From UBA7236 sp964638865 (GTDB lineage Bacteria > Bacteroidota > Bacteroidia > Chitinophagales > BACL12): a stretch of DNA of 34,962 bases. Position 1 is the first letter of the stretch. Every line of letters starts with the position of its first letter. Under the pieces are notes generated by a model. That model saw nothing but the letters and a program-made list of their open reading frames with translations. It did no database searches and had not been told where the DNA came from. The position numbers and the translations under genes are program-made. This document shows positions 8,387 through 14,671 of the stretch, one piece after another. The DNA is taken from NCBI GenBank assembly GCA_964638865.1, contig CAZXBG010000019.1, positions 1 to 34,962 of the forward strand, given 5' to 3'.

Positions 8387-8416
8387 TGGCTCTAAAATTT
8401 GTTACCTACTATAGTT

Positions 8417-9349
8417 ATGGAAATAGTTAAATGTTTGATCATAGGCTCGGGACCTGCGGGGTATACTGCGGCAATTTATGCTGCCAGGGCAAATCTGAAA
8501 CCCGTGATGTACACCGGTATTGAGCCGGGAGGTCAATTAATGCAAACAACAGATGTGGAAAATTTTCCGGGTTATCCTGAGGGGATTTTAGGCCCTGAAA
8601 TGATGGAAGACCTGAAAAAACAGGCAGAGCGGTTTGGAACAGATGTTCGTTTCGGAATTGCCACAAGAGTGGAACTTTCCGGAAAAGTAAAAAAGGTGTT
8701 TTTTGATGACGGAACAGAAATAGAAGCTTATACGGTAATTATTTGTACCGGAGCTTCTGCAAAATGGCTCGGGTTGGAATCGGAAAAACGTTTAAACGGA
8801 AATGGGGTAAGTGCTTGTGCAGTTTGTGATGGTTTTTTCTTCCGCAATCAGGAAGTGGCATTGGTTGGAGGCGGAGATACTGCTTGTGAGGAGGCTCTTT
8901 ATCTCGCAAAACTTTGCACTACCGTTCACATGATAGTAAGAAAGGATCATTTTCGCGCAAGTAAAATTATGCAGGAACGCGTATTGAAATCGCCTAATAT
9001 AAAAGTGAACTGGAATTCAGAAACGGTTGAAATAATTGGAGAGGGAGTGGTAACTGCTGTAAAAATTAAAAATATAATCACTGATGTTATAACAGAAATT
9101 CCGATAACCGGTTTTTTTGTTGCCATAGGTCATCAACCGAATACCTCCATTTTTGAAGGCATTATCGATATGGATGCACAAAAATATCTTATCACAAAAA
9201 ATGGTTCTACCAAAACAAATATAGAAGGCGTTTTTGCCGCCGGCGATGTGCAGGATAAACATTACCGACAAGCGGTTACCGCAGCAGGAACAGGGTGCAT
9301 GGCAGCCTTGGATGCAGAAAGATATTTAACGGAAGCCGGTATTGATTAA
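8417..9349 (+). CDS. trxB: Thioredoxin reductase
   Basis: TrxB is an FAD enzyme that reduces thioredoxin with NADPH in the cytosol. With the ATG at 8417 the protein has 310 aa and starts MEIVKCLIIGSGPAG, as the family does; an in-frame TTG at 8399 would add six residues and is less likely. The FAD motif GSGPAG is at 10-15, the redox pair CAVC at Cys134 and Cys137, and the NADPH motif GGGDTA at 151-156. The C-terminal FAD motif GVFAAGDVQD is also present. It heads a plus-strand trio with a peroxidase and the bacillithiol enzyme bshB1, which fits a shared thiol-redox theme. It could also serve a bacilliredoxin, but the CxxC pair favours a true thioredoxin reductase. Confidence 0.95.
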   Translation: MEIVKCLIIGSGPAGYTAAIYAARANLKPVMYTGIEPGGQLMQTTDVENFPGYPEGILGPEMMEDLKKQAERFGTDVRFGIATRVELSGKVKKVFFDDGTEIEAYTVIICTGASAKWLGLESEKRLNGNGVSACAVCDGFFFRNQEVALVGGGDTACEEALYLAKLCTTVHMIVRKDHFRASKIMQERVLKSPNIKVNWNSETVEIIGEGVVTAVKIKNIITDVITEIPITGFFVAIGHQPNTSIFEGIIDMDAQKYLITKNGSTKTNIEGVFAAGDVQDKHYRQAVTAAGTGCMAALDAERYLTEAGID

Positions 9350-9401
9350 GAATCATTTGTATTACTGAACATTTATTGCTGCATTGCGTTATTAATATAG
9401 A

Positions 9402-9926
9402 ATGGACAAAACAATATATCATTTTAAAGCACGAAGTTCTGCAGGAAAGGAAATAGCATTTGATCAATTTAAAGATAAGGTTTTACTGATTGTAAATACT
9501 GCATCAGGATGTGGTCATACCCCACAATTGGGTGAGTTGGAAGAAATATATCAACGCTATAAAAATGATGGATTACAGATCATCGGATTCCCCTCCGATC
9601 AATTTTCGCAAGAGCCATTGGAAGGAAAAGCAATAGATGAATTTTGCGCAATAAATTATGGCGTAACTTTTCCCATAATGGAAAAATGCAAGGTTAAGGG
9701 AAGAGATGCTCATCCACTTTTTAATTATTTTTCAGCAAAAAAACTTAACGGAAAAATTAGTTCTTCCCCTTATTGGAATTTTTATAAATATTTAATTGGG
9801 CGCGATGGAAAAGTAATAGATTATTTTTTCACCTACAGACACCCAAATAGTAAAAAAATTACCCGCGCCATCGAAAAGGCATTATCGGTAAAATCGAAAC
9901 AAACTGACACCAGCAAAGCAGTCTGA
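9402..9926 (+). CDS. Glutathione peroxidase family thiol peroxidase
   Basis: This 174-aa protein belongs to the GPx family, whose bacterial Cys forms mostly reduce peroxides using thioredoxin rather than glutathione. The peroxidatic Cys37 lies in NTASGCGHTPQ, with the partner Gln67 in FPSDQF and Trp125-Asn126 in WNFYKYL completing the usual tetrad. The motif normally written FPCNQF has Ser in place of Cys. Cys82 in EFCAINYGVTFP is well placed to be the resolving Cys of a 2-Cys, thioredoxin-dependent enzyme. No signal peptide is seen, so it is cytosolic. It follows trxB by 52 bp and precedes bshB1 by 22 bp, suggesting an operon in which the reductase could feed electrons to it through thioredoxin. 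Confidence 0.9.
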   Translation: MDKTIYHFKARSSAGKEIAFDQFKDKVLLIVNTASGCGHTPQLGELEEIYQRYKNDGLQIIGFPSDQFSQEPLEGKAIDEFCAINYGVTFPIMEKCKVKGRDAHPLFNYFSAKKLNGKISSSPYWNFYKYLIGRDGKVIDYFFTYRHPNSKKITRAIEKALSVKSKQTDTSKAV

Positions 9927-9936
9927 AAACTTCGTG

Positions 9937-9944
9937 TAACTTTG
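9937..9944 (+). promoter_or_regulatory. Possible -7 box directly before bshB1
   Basis: TAACTTTG is an exact TAnnTTTG match and ends only four bases before the bshB1 ATG. If active, the transcript would start at or next to the ATG and be nearly leaderless. No -33 TTG is seen at the right distance, so this may be chance. Confidence 0.3.
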
Positions 9945-9948
9945 TTAC

Positions 9949-10665
9949 ATGAAACTGAACGTATTAGCTTTTGGGGCTCACCCCGACGATGCAGAATTAA
10001 GCTGTAGCGGAACTTTAATCAGCCAAATAAGAAAGGGAAATACAGCGGGAATAATTGACCTCACAAGAGGAGAATTGGGTTCCCGCGGCACTGCGGAGAT
10101 AAGGGACCAGGAAGGGGAAGACGCCCGAAAAATAATTGGTGCATCTATACGCGAAAATTTAAATCTGGAGGATGGTTTTTTTAGGAATGATCGCGAAACA
10201 CAAATGAAAGCAATTACAGTAATACGGAAGTTTCAACCTGAATATATTTTATGTAATGCAACAGACGACCGACATCCTGATCATGGTCGCGCAGCCAAAT
10301 TAATTGAAGACGCTGTTTTTTTAGCAGGATTGATAAAAATTGAAACCACAGAAAATGGAACTCCTCAAAATTTATGGCGACCAAAAATGGTTTTACATTA
10401 TATTCAGGACAGATATATTAATCCCGATATTGTAATTGATATTTCAGATGTTTGGGAACAACGCATGGAAAGTATAAAAGCGCATCGGTCGCAGTTTTAT
10501 GATCCGAATTCCAATGAACCGGAAACTTATGTCGCATCCAAAATATTTTTTGAAATGATAGAAAGTCGCGCACGCGAAATGGGAAGAAGCAGCGGATTTA
10601 AATTTGCGGAGGGATATACTTGTGGCAGAATGTTCGGTATAAAAGACCTTACACAATTACATTAA
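9949..10665 (+). CDS. bshB1: Bacillithiol biosynthesis deacetylase BshB1
   Basis: BshB1 removes the acetyl group from GlcNAc-malate to give GlcN-malate, the second step of bacillithiol synthesis. The 238-aa protein is a PIG-L/LmbE-type zinc deacetylase. The zinc and catalytic residues are visible in AHPDDAE (His11, Asp13, Asp14) and in RHPDHGRA (His112 as third ligand). The stretch LTRGELGSRGT and the C-terminal ESRAREMG(R)xxGxxxAEGY region are typical of the BshB1 branch. It lies 22 bp after the GPx-family gene. The bshA and bshC genes are not in this window. The gene converges on rplS, with a minus-strand terminator in between. Confidence 0.93.
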   Translation: MKLNVLAFGAHPDDAELSCSGTLISQIRKGNTAGIIDLTRGELGSRGTAEIRDQEGEDARKIIGASIRENLNLEDGFFRNDRETQMKAITVIRKFQPEYILCNATDDRHPDHGRAAKLIEDAVFLAGLIKIETTENGTPQNLWRPKMVLHYIQDRYINPDIVIDISDVWEQRMESIKAHRSQFYDPNSNEPETYVASKIFFEMIESRAREMGRSSGFKFAEGYTCGRMFGIKDLTQLH

Positions 10666-10691
10666 TGATGAGTTAAACACAACGGGCTGCT

Positions 10692-10723
10692 AAAAAAAAG
10701 TCCCGGAACTTTCGAACCGGGAC
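10692..10723 (-). terminator. Intrinsic terminator of rplS
   Basis: GTCCCGG (10700-10706) pairs with CCGGGAC (10717-10723) over a 10-base loop. Reading on the minus strand, eight T follow the stem (A at 10692-10699 on the plus strand). It serves rplS; on the plus strand no T-run follows, so bshB1 is not clearly terminated by it. Confidence 0.85.
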
Positions 10724-10756
10724 CAACTGATATACATATAATCACGACAACTCTCT

Positions 10757-11116
10757 TTATTTGGCAACAGCGCTTTTAGCTTCTTTAATCCTTGCTGATT
10801 TACCTTTTAATCCACGAAGATAAAATATTTTTGCTCTTCGTACCTTTCCAACTTTATTCAATTCAATACTTTCGATATTAGGCGAAAATAATGGGAAAAT
10901 TCTTTCCACACCAACTCCGTTTGAAATTTTTCTTACCGTAAAGGTTGCAGTTCTGCCTGTTCCTTTTCTTTGAAGCACATCTCCTTTAAAGGCTTGCGTT
11001 CTGGATTTATCACCCTCAATGATCTTGTAATTAACGGTAATTGTGTCACCAGCCTTAAATTGCGGAATTTCTCTTGGTTCAATAAGGTCTAATTCCAATG
11101 TTTTTATAATATCCAT
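10757..11116 (-). CDS. rplS: 50S ribosomal protein bL19
   Basis: bL19 sits at the 30S-50S interface of the ribosome. The 119-aa product has the family hallmarks: an acidic N-terminal helix, PQFKAGDTITVNYKI, the loop GDVLQRKGTGRTATFTVRKIS, the stretch GVGVERIFPLFSPNIESIE and the basic RRAKIFYLRGLKGKSARIKE tail. It is the last gene of the conserved rpsP-rimM-trmD-rplS cluster but is separated from trmD by 179 bp containing its own canonical promoter. It ends in a strong intrinsic terminator. Confidence 0.97.
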   Translation of the reverse strand: MDIIKTLELDLIEPREIPQFKAGDTITVNYKIIEGDKSRTQAFKGDVLQRKGTGRTATFTVRKISNGVGVERIFPLFSPNIESIELNKVGKVRRAKIFYLRGLKGKSARIKEAKSAVAK

Positions 11117-11138
11117 AACCCTTTTTTAAAGTGGACTG

Positions 11139-11169
11139 CAAAGATAAGCTGAATTTGGGTTTTATTCAA
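11139..11169 (-). promoter_or_regulatory. Bacteroidota-type promoter of rplS
   Basis: On the minus strand TTG (11169-11167), a 20-base spacer and TATCTTTG (11146-11139) match the TTTG / TAnnTTTG pattern. The rplS ATG at 11116 is about 23 bases past the -7 box. This would let rplS be transcribed separately from trmD. Confidence 0.65.
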
Positions 11170-11295
11170 GCCTGAGAAAGAAAATCTGAAGGTTTTACAA
11201 CAAAAATGTTTCAATTATACTAATTTTCTGTTCAGGTTGAGACGAATTAAAAAATCTGTATTTTCCCTGAAACTATTAAAATTCAATCGGTTCTT

Positions 11296-11973
11296 TCACG
11301 GTTTTAGAAGATCGGGGCGCCTTTGGCTGGTTTTTTTCATGGCCTCTTCTTGCCTCCAATCTTCTATTTTGGCGGTATGTCCGCTCAAAAGTATGGATGG
11401 CACTTCCCAATCCATAAAAACTGCCGGGCGTGTGTAGACCGGTGGTGCCAGCAGATCATCCTGAAATGAATCAGTTAACGCCGAAGTTTCGTCATTCAAA
11501 ACCCCGGGAATAAGTCTTCCAATGGTATCCACCAAAACTGCTGCCGCCAATTCACCACCACTGAGTACGTAATCACCAATGGAAATTTCTTTAGTGATTA
11601 AATGTTGGCGAACTCTTTCATCCACCCCCTTATAATGTCCGCATAAAATGATAATATTTTTATTCAAAGAGAGTCTGTTTGCGGTTTTCTGATTAAAGGT
11701 TTCCCCATCCGGAGTAAGATAAATTACTTCATCATACTGTCGTTCTGATTTCAGACTATTGACACAGTTAAAAATTGGTTCTATCATCATCACCATTCCC
11801 GCACCGCCTCCAAACTGGTAATCGTCAACCTGTTGATGTTTAAAGGTGGAATGATCTCTTAAATTAACGAGATGAATTTCCAAAAGCCCTTTGTCGGCGG
11901 CTCTTTTAAGAATAGAATGGTCGAAAGGAGATCGCAACAATTCGGGAAGCACAGTAATGATATCAATTCGCAT
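11296..11973 (-). CDS. trmD: tRNA (guanine-N1-)-methyltransferase TrmD
   Basis: TrmD methylates G37 of tRNAs with SAM, which prevents +1 frameshifting. The 225-aa SPOUT protein begins MRIDIITVLPELL, close to the usual MRIDIITLFPE start. It shows the DYQFGGGAGMVMM and LCGHYKGVDERV signatures, and the trefoil-knot SAM loop IGDYVLSGGELAAAVLVD. The C-terminus (MDWEVPSILLSGHTAKIEDWR...RRPDLL) is also canonical. It lies 40 bp downstream of rimM in the conserved order. Confidence 0.97.
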   Translation of the reverse strand: MRIDIITVLPELLRSPFDHSILKRAADKGLLEIHLVNLRDHSTFKHQQVDDYQFGGGAGMVMMIEPIFNCVNSLKSERQYDEVIYLTPDGETFNQKTANRLSLNKNIIILCGHYKGVDERVRQHLITKEISIGDYVLSGGELAAAVLVDTIGRLIPGVLNDETSALTDSFQDDLLAPPVYTRPAVFMDWEVPSILLSGHTAKIEDWRQEEAMKKTSQRRPDLLKP

Positions 11974-12013
11974 AAAAAAGTTTTATTAACAGCAACTAAA
12001 ATTCCTTAACATT

Positions 12014-12520
12014 TCAGAGGTCAAGTAATCCGTCGGGGATCCTGAGGTAGAGTATATTTAATGCATCATCAATAGAAATGATGATATCTTCATGAATGGG
12101 GATCATAATATCCTTTCCATTAAAATTAACTTCTATCAATTCATAATCGCCCATATCAGAATACCCGATCACCCCACCAATTTCCCCTGCAATCTCATCC
12201 ACCACCTGATATCCGAGAAATGGAGTTATTTCCTCTTCATTTTCTTGCAATTGGTAAGACTTGTTTCCAAAAACAGGTTTTTTTGTGAAATATTCCGCAT
12301 CTTCTTTGTTCGTAAGTTCCTCTACTTGCACAAGAGCATCTCCATCTTTGAAATATTCTATTTGCTGAATAAAATAGGGCATTTTAACCCCTTTCACTAA
12401 AAAATAAAGAGCTTCCGAAACCGAAAGCTCTTTAATATTTTCATTGAAAGCAATACGCAGCTGACCCTTCACACCGTGGGTCTTAATAACGAAACCGATC
12501 TCTGTCAGTTCGTCACCCAC
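12014..12520 (-). CDS. rimM: 16S rRNA processing protein RimM
   Basis: RimM binds uS19 and helps mature the 30S head. The 168-aa product has the N-terminal beta-barrel (IGFVIKTHGVKGQLRIAF, about 7-24) and the C-terminal PRC-barrel region ending in YLRIPDGLLDL, which is close to the classic IPEGLL ending. It follows rpsP by three bases and precedes trmD by 40 bp, so translation is probably coupled with rpsP. Confidence 0.95.
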   Translation of the reverse strand: MGDELTEIGFVIKTHGVKGQLRIAFNENIKELSVSEALYFLVKGVKMPYFIQQIEYFKDGDALVQVEELTNKEDAEYFTKKPVFGNKSYQLQENEEEITPFLGYQVVDEIAGEIGGVIGYSDMGDYELIEVNFNGKDIMIPIHEDIIISIDDALNILYLRIPDGLLDL

Positions 12521-12523
12521 AAA

Positions 12524-13228
12524 TTATTGCTCGTTTGGTTTTTCTTCTTCCGTGGTATTGTCCACAGCATCGGGTGCTGCTTCTTCTGTTGTAGTTTCAA
12601 CAGCATCAACAACTTCCGGAGTATCCACCACTGCAGTTTCCACTTCCGGGGTATCTACAATTGCATTTTCCACTTCAGGTGTATCTACAATTGCATTTTC
12701 CACTTCAGGAGTTTCCACTTCAGTAGTTACCTCAGCGGCAACCTCGTTAGAAGCAGCTTCATCAGCGGTAGCTTTTGCAGCAGCAGCTTTTTTGGATGCT
12801 TCGTCAAGACGTTTTGTATTGATACGTGAAATTTCCGCAGCTTTTTTTGTTGCAATGCTATCTTCTACTTTTTTCACGTGATCCATAACCGCACCTTCGT
12901 GAGATTGGATCCATTCCTGAAATTTAGTTTCCGCAACATCCAAGGTAAAAGCACCTTTTGCAACACCACGTAACAGATGTTTTTTGTATAGAACTCCTTT
13001 GTAACGCAAGATCGCATTGGCAGTAGTGGTAGGTTGTGCACCTTTCTGCATCCAATCGACGGTCTTATCTACATTTAAAGTAATTTGCGCAGGAACAGTT
13101 GTAGGGTTATAAGTTCCTAAACGTTCGATAAATTTTCCGTCGCGCGGAGAATTTACGTTTGCCACCACAATATGATAGAAAGGCGCTTTTTTTCTACCGT
13201 GACGCTGTAATCTGATTTTCGTAGCCAT
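12524..13228 (-). CDS. rpsP: 30S ribosomal protein bS16 with long acidic tail
   Basis: bS16 is a primary 30S assembly protein. Residues 1 to about 80 are the standard domain (MATKIRLQRHGRKKAPFYHI, then RDGKFIERLGTYNP). At 234 aa the protein is almost three times the classic length. Residues about 81-125 are a helical extension common in Bacteroidota. The rest is Ala/Glu/Val-rich and low-complexity. Within it, about residues 173-203, a 10-residue repeat (TPEVENAIVD) occurs three times, encoded by 30-bp tandem units at 12621-12710. The gene opens the rpsP-rimM-trmD-rplS cluster and has a canonical promoter upstream. The core is certain; the role of the tail is unknown. Confidence 0.95.
   Translation of the reverse strand: MATKIRLQRHGRKKAPFYHIVVANVNSPRDGKFIERLGTYNPTTVPAQITLNVDKTVDWMQKGAQPTTTANAILRYKGVLYKKHLLRGVAKGAFTLDVAETKFQEWIQSHEGAVMDHVKKVEDSIATKKAAEISRINTKRLDEASKKAAAAKATADEAASNEVAAEVTTEVETPEVENAIVDTPEVENAIVDTPEVETAVVDTPEVVDAVETTTEEAAPDAVDNTTEEEKPNEQ
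12621..12710 (-). repeat. Three 30-bp tandem repeats within rpsP
   Basis: Units at 12621-12650, 12651-12680 and 12681-12710. The second and third differ only in the last base; the first is more diverged. The reading frame is kept, adding ten residues per unit. Confidence 0.9.
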
Positions 13229-13268
13229 GTTAAAACATGTATTTTTTTAAGTTAATAAAAGTCTCAGA

Positions 13269-13295
13269 TCAACTCCGATAAACGGAGGGGTTGAG
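13269..13295 (-). other. Hairpin in the rpsP leader
   Basis: TCAACTCCG at 13269-13277 faces CGGAG and TTGA at 13283-13294, with three unpaired G on one side and a short AT loop. It lies between the predicted -7 box and the rpsP ATG, so it would be in the 5' leader. There is no good T-run after it, so it is not a clear terminator of the upstream gene. Confidence 0.35.
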
Positions 13296-13304
13296 ATTGG
13301 AGCG

Positions 13305-13336
13305 CAAAGGTACGGAAAATCCTCTAAATAACCAAA
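13305..13336 (-). promoter_or_regulatory. Bacteroidota-type promoter of rpsP operon
   Basis: On the minus strand TTTG (13336-13333), a 20-base spacer and TACCTTTG (13312-13305) match TTTG / TAnnTTTG. It lies between the sulfotransferase gene and rpsP and leaves a leader of about 70 bases. Confidence 0.7.
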
Positions 13337-13359
13337 AAACAGGGGTTTTACCTTGAAAC

Positions 13360-14304
13360 TTACTTCCAACTGTTGAGATCGCGTTTTATCAGGGTTGCCA
13401 ACTTTGTGATGTCATCCTTATAAAAGGTTTTGAGGTGACTTTTTTCCGCTTCCGTTATCTTGGGGATATTTTCCTGCGAGTAGATCAAACTCTTTATCCT
13501 ATTTTTTAAGCCGGAGGAGAAAATTCTTTTCACCAGTCCGTAGACACCAATTTGTGTGAGAAAATAATTTAATTTTCCAAACCGCGGCATACCGGCCTCG
13601 TTATATCTTTTGCTCATATCAAGTTCAAATTCGGGATCAACACCCAGAAATTGAAAAAGATCTTTCATAGTTGCTTTCGCATCCTTTTTAAAATCATCAA
13701 ACAATATCATCTTTATTTGTTCCGCTGGAAATTGTTCGTAATATCTTTTTACCTGCTCGTAATAATTTCCTACCTCAAGATATAAATGACTAACTCCCCA
13801 GCCTTTTTTTAGTTTTTGCTGATCTGATTCAATCTCCTTCAATAAATCTTTTTCTTTTATTTTACCAAGTTTCAAGTTCATTAAAAATTGAGAATATAAT
13901 CGTTCGACAGGATCGCGCAATATCATTACAATTTTCACTTCCGGAAGTTTATTTTTAATTGCCATTGGTGTAGATGGAAGAAATAAATAAGAATTGGAAA
14001 CCTCTCCGATCGCCTTTTCATTTTTACTATTCCTGAACAATTTCTGATATTGCTCCCAGGTTCTTACATGTGCAATATGTATTTTGGTATCCATTGCACC
14101 GGAAAGATATTTATCTACATTAATTGATACATCCTGCTTGTAATCCACATTAAAATCATCAAACAACATATCGCCATCACTAAAAAAATTTGTTTCTTTT
14201 ATTGGCGACATATATACTTCCGGATGCAACTGCAAATATTCGTGCAATGAAGTTGTTCCTGCTTTTACAGCACCTACTATCAGGAATGTTGGAAGTTTTG
14301 TCAA
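13360..14304 (-). CDS. PAPS-dependent sulfotransferase (ST-A)
   Basis: The 314-aa protein looks like a cytosolic-type sulfotransferase that moves a sulfuryl group from PAPS to a sugar or other acceptor. The 5'-phosphosulfate loop is VGAVKAGTTSLHEYL (10-24, Lys14) and the 3'-phosphate motif is LRDPVERLYSQF (Arg130, Ser138). The middle and C-terminal parts closely resemble the sulfotransferase at 16449-17408; both have a YLS...KAIGE-S-SYL segment and the RYNE block. It is the last minus-strand gene of the polysaccharide locus but is separated from it by a 367-bp repeat-filled spacer, so it may be transcribed alone or be a later addition. The true acceptor cannot be told from sequence. Confidence 0.88.
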   Translation of the reverse strand: MTKLPTFLIVGAVKAGTTSLHEYLQLHPEVYMSPIKETNFFSDGDMLFDDFNVDYKQDVSINVDKYLSGAMDTKIHIAHVRTWEQYQKLFRNSKNEKAIGEVSNSYLFLPSTPMAIKNKLPEVKIVMILRDPVERLYSQFLMNLKLGKIKEKDLLKEIESDQQKLKKGWGVSHLYLEVGNYYEQVKRYYEQFPAEQIKMILFDDFKKDAKATMKDLFQFLGVDPEFELDMSKRYNEAGMPRFGKLNYFLTQIGVYGLVKRIFSSGLKNRIKSLIYSQENIPKITEAEKSHLKTFYKDDITKLATLIKRDLNSWK

Positions 14305-14317
14305 TCGTTTGTTTTTT

Positions 14318-14366
14318 TCTGCGTTCTGCGTTCTACTTTCTGAGTTCTGAGTTCTGCGTTCTGGGT
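14318..14366 (+). repeat. Seven-unit TCTGNGT heptad array
   Basis: Read in sevens: TCTGCGT, TCTGCGT, TCTACTT, TCTGAGT, TCTGAGT, TCTGCGT, TCTGGGT, which is exactly 49 bp. The same unit appears on the other strand at 6717-6737. Confidence 0.8.
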
Positions 14367-14380
14367 TAGCAAAAGTTTCT

Positions 14381-14497
14381 AGGGTTGTGTTCCGATTAAT
14401 GTTTTTTATTTTTTGATTGTTATTTATTATTTCTCAAGGTTTATATGGTTTGCAAGGTTTTCAGGGTTAGGTTCCGATTAATGTTTTTTATTTTTTG
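14381..14497. repeat. 35-bp direct repeat, period 82 bp
   Basis: 14381-14415 and 14463-14497 agree at 33 of 35 positions (shared core TTCCGATTAATGTTTTTTAT and beyond). The segment between includes four 9-bp units near CAAGGTTTN at 14435-14470. Confidence 0.75.
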
Positions 14498-14528
14498 GCT
14501 GTTCCATTATAAATTATCAATTTTTTTT

Positions 14529-14544
14529 CCCGATAGCTATCGGG
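14529..14544. repeat. 16-bp perfect palindrome, copy 1
   Basis: CCCGATAGCTATCGGG is fully self-complementary. An identical copy lies at 14624-14639, 95 bp away. Confidence 0.8.
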
Positions 14545-14572
14545 TCCATTCTCAACTCTCCATTCTCAATTG
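14545..14572 (+). repeat. Four-unit heptad block TCCATTC/TCAACTC
   Basis: Units TCCATTC, TCAACTC, TCCATTC, TCAATTG run in phase for 28 bp. TCCATTC TCAACTC recurs at 14647-14660. Confidence 0.6.
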
Positions 14573-14589
14573 TTTTCCCTCTTCCTTCA

Positions 14590-14621
14590 GACCTCACAGG
14601 TTAAAAAAAACCTGGTAGGTC
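14590..14621. repeat. CTCACAGG-type palindrome, copy 3
   Basis: GACCTCACAGGTT faces AACCTGGTAGGTC over an A-rich loop with a small mismatch. The left arm is identical to that of the palindrome at 6619-6649. Confidence 0.7.
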
Positions 14622-14623
14622 GT

Positions 14624-14639
14624 CCCGATAGCTATCGGG
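14624..14639. repeat. 16-bp perfect palindrome, copy 2
   Basis: A second CCCGATAGCTATCGGG. With flanking bases the palindrome extends to 18 bp (14623-14640). Confidence 0.8.
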
Positions 14640-14671
14640 AGTTTAATCCATTCTCAACTCACAATCCCCAT

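Larger units (their letters stand above)
7645..8398. other. Long non-coding spacer, mostly tandem repeats
   Basis: The spacer between era and trxB is filled by 142-bp tandem repeats (7659-8260) and a 100-N assembly gap. The remainder, 8261-8378, is AT-rich with no gene that I can support. A frame running through the repeats and the N block is an artefact of their composition. Confidence 0.75.
14305..14671. other. Repeat-filled spacer between sulfotransferase genes
   Basis: There is no credible gene. The spacer contains seven units of a TCTGNGT heptad (14318-14366), a 35-bp direct repeat 82 bp apart, four 9-bp units (14435-14470), two 16-bp perfect palindromes, a TCCATTC/TCAACTC heptad block (14545-14572 and 14647-14660) and one CTCACAGG-type palindrome. 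Confidence 0.75.

Noticed and set aside
8399..8416. TTG start for trxB
   Set aside because: The ATG at 8417 gives the family's normal N-terminus with the FAD motif at residue 10.
12476..12881. Ser/Thr/Ala-rich and Cys/Phe-rich plus-strand frames
   Set aside because: They are antisense shadows of the low-complexity tail of rpsP.
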